A stretch of 9,754 nucleotides of DNA from Phocaeicola_A sp963625535 (lineage in GTDB: Bacteria > Bacteroidota > Bacteroidia > Bacteroidales > Bacteroidaceae), in NCBI GenBank assembly GCA_963625535.1, contig CAVFUK010000130.1:1-9754 (forward strand), given 5' to 3'. The notes beneath the pieces are model-generated. The model saw only the letters and a program-made list of their open reading frames with translations. It was not told where the DNA came from and made no database searches. How positions within the stretch are numbered: the first letter of the stretch is position 1; every line of letters starts with the position of its first letter. Shown here one piece after another: positions 1-5,180 of the stretch. The position numbers and the translations under genes were made by a program.

Positions 1-227
1 TCCTTCTCCAGGGCCTCTATTTTCAGCCCTTTGAAGAGCTCCCTTTTGCCGAGGAAGTAAGCCTCTAGAGTGGAGATGAGCAGACTCTTGCCGAACCTGC
101 GGGGGCGGCTGAGGAAGTAGACTGTTCCCTCTTTTGCCAAAGAGTACACCATGTCGGTCTTGTCCACGTAGACGAAGCCGTTTTGGATGATTTTCTCAAA
201 TGTCTGTATTCCGATAGGGTATTTCAT
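1..227 (-). CDS. AAA-ATPase-like protein (PF09820/DUF1703 type), N-terminal part only
   Basis: The minus strand from the ATG at 227 reads MKYPIGIQTFEKIIQNGF and runs open off the left edge, giving about 75 residues. The opening YPIGIQTFEKII, the VYVDKTDMVYSL stretch (residues 20-31) and the P-loop variant SRPRRFGKSLL (about residues 40-50) are typical of the AAA-ATPase-like family. Members usually carry a C-terminal PD-(D/E)XK nuclease-like domain, which would lie outside the window. The family occurs in many copies in Bacteroidales genomes and its role is not well established. Nucleotide binding is inferred from the GKS motif. A good promoter candidate lies just upstream (255-286). It is transcribed in the same direction as the esterase unit, but the hairpin at 320-351 and its own promoter suggest a separate transcript. 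Confidence 0.85.
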   Translation of the reverse strand, partial: MKYPIGIQTFEKIIQNGFVYVDKTDMVYSLAKEGTVYFLSRPRRFGKSLLISTLEAYFLGKRELFKGLKIEALEK

Positions 228-254
228 ACGCTGCCGTGTTTCTAGTTCACGATG

Positions 255-286
255 CGAAGTTACGGCTTTTCGCCCGAGAGTGCAAA
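255..286 (-). promoter_or_regulatory. Putative Bacteroidota promoter for the AAA-ATPase-like gene
   Basis: Read on the minus strand there is a TTTG box (plus positions 283-286), then 20 bases, then TAACTTCG (255-262). This fits the Bacteroidota primary sigma consensus TTTG-N19-21-TAnnTTTG with one mismatch in the -7 box. Transcription would start about 6-7 bases downstream, leaving a leader of roughly 20 bases before the ATG at 227. Position and spacing support it; there is no experimental support. Confidence 0.5.
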
Positions 287-319
287 ATATAGGGGAATAA
301 ATTTCTTCCATAAACACAG

Positions 320-351
320 AAGAAGCTCCCCCGCGGTGGAAGGAGCTTCTT
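320..351 (-). terminator. Putative terminator hairpin after the esterase gene
   Basis: A perfect 10-bp inverted repeat, AAGAAGCTCC (320-329) and GGAGCTTCTT (342-351), is separated by a 12-base loop. It begins 31 bases beyond the esterase stop codon. On the minus strand the second arm ends in CTTCTT followed by CTGTGTTTATGG, so the U-tract is weak. Its position just after a gene end and before the next promoter supports a terminator role. Confidence 0.55.
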
Positions 352-382
352 GCAGAATTGTTTATTGCGAGCCGCATTCTTT

Positions 383-1693
383 TTACTTCAGCTGCGACTT
401 CATCCACTGGATGGACTGCAGGTTGGTCTGCGGGAAGCGCCAGTGGGCTGAGGTGGGAGTCACCACCACGGTCTTGGGGGCGGTGATGCTGTTGAACACT
501 CCACTCACCGAAGTGGGGCAGCAGGTGTTGTCGGCGTAGCCATGCGAGTAGAAGCCAGGGACGCTGATGCGGCGGGCGAAGTTCACCACGTCGTAGTAGC
601 GCATGGTCTCCATCGCCACAGTGGGGTCGACCTCCGTGCCAGGCTCGCGGCCAGGGACGAACATGCTAGGCCATCCGCCGGCACGGCCTTTGACGAAACC
701 TGTCACATCGCTCAGGGCGGGGTAGTAGGCCACAAGGAAGTTGACGCGCTTGTCCAAGCCAGCGGTGACAATGCTCAGCGCGCCGCCTTGACTGCCGCCG
801 GAGACTCCGGTGTTCTTCCCGTCGAACTCGGGCAGCGACTGCAGGAAGTCGATGCACCGCACGCAGGCCAAGTAGACATCCTTATAATAATAGGTATCCT
901 TGTCCTCGATACCGATGTACCAATAGTCGCCCAACGCCTCTTTTATGGCCTTGAAACTCTCCTCGTCCGTGGCGAAGTCGATGCCGTGGATCTCGATGTC
1001 CAGTGTGATGAAACCCTCCTCGGCATAGAGCGTGGTGGGGGCTATCTTCTTCACTCCCGCTCCGGGCGGCACCAGGATGACAGGGTGCTTGCCGGCGGCC
1101 TTCGGTTTGCTCAGGTAGCCGTAGACGTAGCGCCCCTTGCGCGCGCACTGCAGCTTCACCACGGAGACGTCCACCTTGTCGGTGGAGAGCTCGGGGCAGG
1201 GGGTGACCTCCGCCTTCATGGGCACCTTGGCGGCTTTCTTCATGGCCTTCGCCCAGTAGCGCGCGAAGTCCTCGGGCATGGTGGTGAGGGGCTCTATGCG
1301 CTGCGGCTCGAAGCCCACCTTGATGAAGTCCTTGTAGCGCTGACCGTCGTAGGTGAACGAGACGTTGCAGTAGCGGAATCCCGGAGTCTGCATGGTGCCG
1401 ATGGGGATGGTGGCCTTGCCGTCCTTGAATCGCACCTTGCCCTTCTTGTCGGCCGGCAGCCTGTCGTCGCCGGCGTCGTAGGTCACCTCCACGTCGCTGA
1501 GGCCTATGCCGCCCGTGTAGGCCAACACCTCCACCGTGGCCTCTTCGCCCAACTTATAGCAGCGGTCGGCAGAGGGGGTGGTGAACAAGTATTCCAGATA
1601 GTCGCGTTTAGCTTTCGATATTTGCGCCTCCGCCATGACGGTGGCGCTGCCTGCAAGCACAAGCAGGCAAAGCATCATGATGTAGTGTTTCAT
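383..1693 (-). CDS. Secreted acetylxylan esterase / cephalosporin-C deacetylase-like (CE7, AXE1 fold)
   Basis: The 436-residue product has a lipid-like signal peptide MKHYIMMLCLLVLAGSATVM with likely cleavage after AEA (about residue 23). Residues 24-130 look like a beta-rich N-terminal domain, and an alpha/beta-hydrolase of the acetylxylan esterase family spans about 137-436. The nucleophile elbow GGSQGG places Ser301. Asp388 in GYADNTCCP and His417 in SAHWRF complete the triad as in CE7 enzymes. Family members remove acetyl groups from xylan or xylo-oligosaccharides, and some act on cephalosporin C; the substrate here is inferred. Export to the periplasm or surface is expected. The start at 1693 is chosen because it begins the signal peptide and overlaps the stop of the upstream small gene as ATGA. 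The frame stays open upstream to 1909, but that extension is arginine/histidine/proline-rich and is the shadow of the neighbouring gene. The ATGA overlap suggests translational coupling. Confidence 0.88.
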   Translation of the reverse strand: MKHYIMMLCLLVLAGSATVMAEAQISKAKRDYLEYLFTTPSADRCYKLGEEATVEVLAYTGGIGLSDVEVTYDAGDDRLPADKKGKVRFKDGKATIPIGTMQTPGFRYCNVSFTYDGQRYKDFIKVGFEPQRIEPLTTMPEDFARYWAKAMKKAAKVPMKAEVTPCPELSTDKVDVSVVKLQCARKGRYVYGYLSKPKAAGKHPVILVPPGAGVKKIAPTTLYAEEGFITLDIEIHGIDFATDEESFKAIKEALGDYWYIGIEDKDTYYYKDVYLACVRCIDFLQSLPEFDGKNTGVSGGSQGGALSIVTAGLDKRVNFLVAYYPALSDVTGFVKGRAGGWPSMFVPGREPGTEVDPTVAMETMRYYDVVNFARRISVPGFYSHGYADNTCCPTSVSGVFNSITAPKTVVVTPTSAHWRFPQTNLQSIQWMKSQLK

Positions 1694-1932
1694 TTGGTAT
1701 CGTTGGTATGGTTTTGGTTTCGACGGATGTCCTCCTCGCGCTGGGCTGCCGCCTTCTCCTTCTTCCTGAGCACCAGCCACAGCAGGCCGATGATGACGTA
1801 GGAGAGGCCGATGGTTCCCCACTTCTCGGCGTCGCCGATCTGGGTGTTGCGGGGCAGGAAATAGATGGCCATGCCGGTGGTGTAGAGCAGCAACACCAGA
1901 GGAAGCCACACGGAACGTTTCATTTTTCTCAT
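1690..1932 (-). CDS. Small two-helix membrane protein of unknown function
   Basis: This 80-residue protein (77 if the second ATG, at 1923, is used) has two hydrophobic segments at about residues 8-26 and 38-55. They are joined by a short polar loop with LPRNTQIGDAEKW and followed by a charged tail rich in Lys, Arg and Glu (57-80). The positive-rich tail suggests that the C-terminus is cytoplasmic. I do not assign it to a named family, although similar small proteins with an IYFLPRNT-like loop seem familiar from Bacteroidales. It is the first gene of a two-gene unit: its TGA (1690-1692) overlaps the esterase ATG (1691-1693). An exact TAACTTTG -7 box lies about 35 bases upstream. Neither possible start has a strong ribosome binding site, as is common in this phylum. 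Confidence 0.8.
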   Translation of the reverse strand: MRKMKRSVWLPLVLLLYTTGMAIYFLPRNTQIGDAEKWGTIGLSYVIIGLLWLVLRKKEKAAAQREEDIRRNQNHTNDTK

Positions 1933-1965
1933 CTCACTATCTTATTTTTCGCACGTAAACTTCTG

Positions 1966-1973
1966 CAAAGTTA
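1966..1973 (-). promoter_or_regulatory. Bacteroidota -7 box (TAACTTTG) for the small membrane protein-esterase unit
   Basis: The minus strand reads TAACTTTGC, an exact match to TAnnTTTG. It would place the transcription start near 1958-1960 and give a leader of about 27 bases to the ATG at 1932. I could not find a convincing TTTG -33 box 19-21 bases further upstream. The same octamer followed by C occurs upstream of manC. Confidence 0.5.
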
Positions 1974-1996
1974 GTCATTCCCTTGGGATTTTTGTG

Positions 1997-2004
1997 TAAG
2001 TTTG
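1997..2004 (+). promoter_or_regulatory. Possible -7 box (TAAGTTTG) for the GHL10 gene
   Basis: TAAGTTTG matches TAnnTTTG and lies 14 bases before the ATG at 2019, so the leader would be only about 8 bases. No TTTG box is seen at the -33 position. With the minus-strand box at 1966-1973, it would make a compact back-to-back divergent promoter. The short leader makes this less certain than the minus-strand box. Confidence 0.3.
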
Positions 2005-2018
2005 CGCTCAAATTCGAG

Positions 2019-3761
2019 ATGATGACAAATTATAACAGACTCAATATACGCTTCTACGCCCTGCTGTGCGGCGTACTCAGCCTACTGACACTCCCTGCCA
2101 AAGCCCAGCAAATGCCTTTCTCGCTCTCCGCCGCCTCGGAATATCCGAAGGTGGAGACGCGCGCCGTGTGGATCACCGTGCTCAACCAGCTCGACTGGCC
2201 TGACACGCACGCCCTCTCGCCGCAGTCCATCGCCCGGCAGAAGCAGGAGATTGTGGACCAGCTGGAGGCTTTCCATCGCGCCAACTTCAACACCGTGCTG
2301 ATGCAGACACGTATGCGCGGCGACCTGATATACCCCTCGGAGATAGAACCCTTCACCGACGCGCTGACAGGCACGCCGGGCAAAGACCCTGGCTACGACC
2401 CCCTGGCCTTTGTCATCGACGAGTGTCACAAGCGCGGCATGGAGTGCCACGCCTGGGTGGTGGCCATCCCCGTGGGCGGCGACAAACACGTCCACAGCCA
2501 GGGCAAACTCTCCGTGGTGGCGCGCAAACGCTCCCTCTGCATGCACTACAAGGGCTGCTGGTACCTCAACCCCGGAGTGCCCGAGACCAAGGAATACCTC
2601 TTCTCGCTGGTGAAGGAGATGGTCACACGCTACGACCTCGACGGCGTCAGCTTCGACTACATCCGCTATCCCAACGGCAAGAACCACCAGATGGACCGCG
2701 CCCAATTCCGCAAATACGGCAAGGGCCGCACGTTGGCGCAATGGCGGCGCGACAACATGACCGAGCTGATGCGCTATATATATAAAGGTATAAAGGCCAT
2801 AAAACCGCACCTGAAAGTGGGAAGCTCGCCCTTGGGCAAGTACAACGACACGCGGCGCTACACCTCCCGAGGCTGGAACGCCTACAACTCCGTCTTCCAG
2901 GACGCGCAAGGTTGGCTGGCCGAAGGCATCCAGGACCTGGTGATGCCTATGCTCTACTATCGCGAGAACAACTATTACCCCTTCGTCTACGACTGGCAGG
3001 AGCACTCCAACGGCCGCACCATCGTGCCTGGCTTGGGGGTCTACTTCCTGGAGGAGGCCAACTGGCCCTTGCGCGACGTGGAGCAACAGATCTACTTCAC
3101 CCGCAGCGCCCACGTGCCTGGGCAGGCCTACTTCCGCGCGAAGTTCGTGCTGCGCAACGTGAGCGGACTGTTCGACGCCATCAAGCGCGACGTCTATCCC
3201 TATCCGGCGCTGACGGTGCCCATGCGTTGGCAGGACAGCATACCACCCACGGCTCCCACACACCTGACTCGCCGCACGGAGGACGGCCGTCTCATCCTGC
3301 GGTGGCACAGCGCCACGGACAACTCCCGCCGCTCGGCACAGGACACGGGCGTGCGCTACAACCTCTACGCCTCCGCGGCTGACACCGTGGACACCGACCT
3401 GCCTCAGAACATCGTGGCGCTCAACCTGCGCGACACCGTCTACACCATGGAGGCCTCGGCCGCCAAGTCGCTCCACTTCGCCGTGCGGGCTGTCGACTGC
3501 TACGGCAACGAGAGCGTGGACCCCACGAAGGCGGCAAAGGGCGCTGCCGGTGCGGCGCATTGCCACTGGATGGTCGCCGTGGACAAGGTGTCAGGCGCCG
3601 CCTCCCTCAGCATAGAGGATGTCTACGGGCGTGAGGTGCTGCGCGAACCCTTCCGCGAGGAGGTCTCCACCCATGCGCTGGACTGCGGAGTCTACACCCT
3701 CCACGTCCTCGACGCCGACGGCAACCGTCTGCTGACGAAACGTTTCGTGAAGGCGGAATAG
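2019..3761 (+). CDS. Secreted GHL10 (DUF187, PF02638) glycosidase with FN3 domain and T9SS-like C-terminal tail
   Basis: The 580-residue product starts MMTNYNRLNI and has a signal peptide with a hydrophobic core (about residues 11-25) and likely cleavage after AKA (29). The second Met (2022) is an equally possible start. The frame is open to a TTG at 1983, but the extra 12 residues would precede a normal signal peptide. Residues 43-400 match the glycosyl-hydrolase-like 10 family: ETRAVWITVLNQLDWP (46-61), NTVLMQTRMRGDLIYPS (91-107), a GVSFDYIRYPNG motif (209-220) and MPMLYYRENNYYPF (309-322). Residues about 405-500 resemble a fibronectin type III domain. The tail (about 527-577) contains LSIEDVYGREVL, then GVYTLHVLDADGN and KRFVK, the pattern of type IX secretion sorting domains. 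The family includes E. coli DigH, which cleaves denuded peptidoglycan, so a cell-wall substrate is plausible but inferred. No clear terminator follows. Confidence 0.85.
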   Translation: MMTNYNRLNIRFYALLCGVLSLLTLPAKAQQMPFSLSAASEYPKVETRAVWITVLNQLDWPDTHALSPQSIARQKQEIVDQLEAFHRANFNTVLMQTRMRGDLIYPSEIEPFTDALTGTPGKDPGYDPLAFVIDECHKRGMECHAWVVAIPVGGDKHVHSQGKLSVVARKRSLCMHYKGCWYLNPGVPETKEYLFSLVKEMVTRYDLDGVSFDYIRYPNGKNHQMDRAQFRKYGKGRTLAQWRRDNMTELMRYIYKGIKAIKPHLKVGSSPLGKYNDTRRYTSRGWNAYNSVFQDAQGWLAEGIQDLVMPMLYYRENNYYPFVYDWQEHSNGRTIVPGLGVYFLEEANWPLRDVEQQIYFTRSAHVPGQAYFRAKFVLRNVSGLFDAIKRDVYPYPALTVPMRWQDSIPPTAPTHLTRRTEDGRLILRWHSATDNSRRSAQDTGVRYNLYASAADTVDTDLPQNIVALNLRDTVYTMEASAAKSLHFAVRAVDCYGNESVDPTKAAKGAAGAAHCHWMVAVDKVSGAASLSIEDVYGREVLREPFREEVSTHALDCGVYTLHVLDADGNRLLTKRFVKAE

Positions 3762-3951
3762 AACGCTGTTGTGGCTGCGAATCCAGAACTTCAACGATCC
3801 TATTTACACAGAACGGCGGATGTTGTCAAAGCGGCTCAGTCCTCCGTCGCTCGGGAAATCCCATGGCGCGAGTGTAGAAGCGTTGTTTGAACCGCTGGTC
3901 TCGAATGAAATTTTTATCCCGAGAAGTGCCGTCGTGGTCGGAATAAATCAT

Positions 3952-3959
3952 TAACTTTG
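3952..3959 (+). promoter_or_regulatory. Bacteroidota -7 box (TAACTTTG) for the manC-fkp operon
   Basis: TAACTTTGC is an exact match to TAnnTTTG in an AT-rich patch (AATAAATCATTAAC). Transcription would start near 3966, giving a leader of about 120 bases before the manC ATG at 4086. A clear TTTG -33 box is not visible 19-21 bases upstream. The same nonamer is used upstream of the minus-strand unit at 1966-1973. Confidence 0.5.
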
Positions 3960-3979
3960 CCGTTATTCACTTCCGGGCC

Positions 3980-4004
3980 AATGGAAAGGTGGACTCCACC
4001 CATT
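3980..4004 (+). other. Stem-loop in the manC leader
   Basis: GGTGG (3988-3992) and CCACC (3996-4000) flank the loop ACT. The stem is extended by AATG (3980-3983) pairing with CATT (4001-4004) across a four-base GAAA bulge. It lies roughly 15 bases after the predicted transcription start and 80 bases before the ATG. It matches no riboswitch class that I recognise. A role in transcript stability or translation is speculative. Confidence 0.3.
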
Positions 4005-4085
4005 GTCAAACGGCTACGGAAAGCCGATGCTTCGCTATCAAATAAGAAAGAGACGGGCATAGGAAACAATAATAATGAGAGTAAT

Positions 4086-5153
4086 ATGGAACAAAACAAC
4101 AACCATCTGGTGATTATGGCAGGCGGCGTAGGTAGCCGCTTCTGGCCGATGAGCACTCCCGACAGACCCAAGCAGTTTATCGACGTGCTGGGTTGCGGGC
4201 GCACATTGTTGCAGCTGACCGTGGACCGTTTCGCAGGCATCTGCCCAATAGAGAACATCTGGGTCGTCACCTCCGACAAGTACACCGCCCAAGTAAAAGA
4301 ACAACTGCCGGACATCCCCGAAGACAACATCCTGAAAGAACCCTGCCGACGCAACACCGCTCCCTGCATAGCCTACGTGAGCTGGAAGATAAAGGCGCGC
4401 AACCCTAGGGCCAACATCGTGGTGACCCCCAGCGACCATGTGGTGATGAACGTGAAGGAGTTCCAGCGCGTGATACGCTCCGCCATGAGCTTCACCGAGG
4501 ACTCCGACGCCATCCTCACCCTGGGCATGAAACCCACACGACCCGAGACAGGCTACGGCTACATCGAGGCCGATCTGACCGTGGCCTCCGCCGTCAACAA
4601 AGAGGTCTACCGCGTGGACTCCTTCAAGGAGAAGCCCGACCTGCAGACCGCCGAACACTACATCCGCCACGACAACTACTTCTGGAACGCCGGCATCTTC
4701 GTGTGGAACGTCAACACCATCGTCAACGCCTTCCGCGTGTACCAACCTGCCATCGCCTCCATCTTCGAGGGCATGGCACACCTCTTCTTCACGCCCGACG
4801 AGCAGACGGCCATCAACGCCGAGTTTCCCAACTGCGAGAACATCTCGGTGGACTATGCCATACTGGAGAAGGCCGAGGAAATCTTCGTCCTGCCCGCCGA
4901 CTTTGGCTGGAGCGACCTGGGCACCTGGGGCTCGCTGCATGAGCGGATGCCCAAGGACCTGGCCCACAACGTGACCATCGGCCCCGACATCCACCTCTAC
5001 GACACAGCCAACTGCATCGTCCACACTACGGAGGAGAAGAAGGTGGTGGTGCAGGGCCTCGACGGCTACATCGTGGCCGAGAAAGACGACACCCTGCTGA
5101 TTTGTAAACTCAGTGAGGAACAGCGCATCAAGCTGTTCTCGTCCATCGACTGA
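4086..5153 (+). CDS. manC: Mannose-1-phosphate guanylyltransferase (GDP-mannose pyrophosphorylase)
   Basis: The 355-residue enzyme makes GDP-mannose from mannose-1-phosphate and GTP in the cytoplasm. Visible signatures are the nucleotide-binding loop MAGGVGSRFWPMSTPDRPKQF (residues 11-31), PSDHVV (115-120), ETGYGYIE (154-161), the FKEKP lysine motif (180-184), NYFWNAGIFVW (197-207) and FGWSDLGTW (273-281). It is the short single-domain form: the phosphomannose isomerase domain of longer type II ManC/AlgA enzymes is absent. The ATG at 4086 is chosen because the family begins a few residues before the GG-G-R loop. The frame extends upstream to 3957, but those 43 residues are unlike the family. 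fkp follows after only 27 bases, so the two are probably cotranscribed. GDP-mannose feeds capsular polysaccharide, glycoprotein and de novo GDP-fucose synthesis. Confidence 0.93.
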   Translation: MEQNNNHLVIMAGGVGSRFWPMSTPDRPKQFIDVLGCGRTLLQLTVDRFAGICPIENIWVVTSDKYTAQVKEQLPDIPEDNILKEPCRRNTAPCIAYVSWKIKARNPRANIVVTPSDHVVMNVKEFQRVIRSAMSFTEDSDAILTLGMKPTRPETGYGYIEADLTVASAVNKEVYRVDSFKEKPDLQTAEHYIRHDNYFWNAGIFVWNVNTIVNAFRVYQPAIASIFEGMAHLFFTPDEQTAINAEFPNCENISVDYAILEKAEEIFVLPADFGWSDLGTWGSLHERMPKDLAHNVTIGPDIHLYDTANCIVHTTEEKKVVVQGLDGYIVAEKDDTLLICKLSEEQRIKLFSSID

Positions 5154-5180
5154 TGGAGCTCACTGCCAAATAAACTAACA

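Larger units (their letters stand above)
3762..4085 (+). other. Intergenic region and leader upstream of manC
   Basis: These 324 bases separate the GHL10 stop from the manC ATG. I see no gene in them. The last part (about 3966-4085) would be the manC leader, downstream of a -7 box at 3952-3959, and holds a small stem-loop at 3980-4004. The sequence TTGTCAAAGCGGCT (near 3824) recurs with a one-base deletion as TTGTCAAACGGCT (4003-4015); this may be chance. No strong terminator for the GHL10 gene was found. An in-frame ATG at 3981 would add 35 residues to ManC, but they resemble no ManC N-terminus. Confidence 0.5.

Noticed and set aside
542..1801. Plus-strand open frame antisense to the esterase
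   Set aside because: It is a low-complexity Val/Gly/His/Ala/Arg product without a domain and lies wholly opposite the esterase, which has a signal peptide and catalytic triad.
1694..1909. Upstream in-frame extension of the esterase
   Set aside because: It would place 72 Arg/His/Pro-rich residues before a clear signal peptide and overlap the small membrane protein gene.
2082..3566. Long minus-strand open frame antisense to the GHL10 gene
   Set aside because: It is Val/His/Gly/Ala/Arg-rich, has no recognisable domain, and mirrors the codon bias of a GC-rich gene whose plus-strand product is clearly real.
3957..4085. Upstream in-frame extension of ManC, including the ATG at 3981
   Set aside because: The extension starts inside or right next to the predicted promoter, reads as a basic unconserved peptide, and ManC proteins normally begin just before the GG-G-R loop.
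3966..4085. Riboswitch in the manC leader
   Set aside because: Only one small bulged stem-loop is visible, and no known riboswitch core can be recognised.
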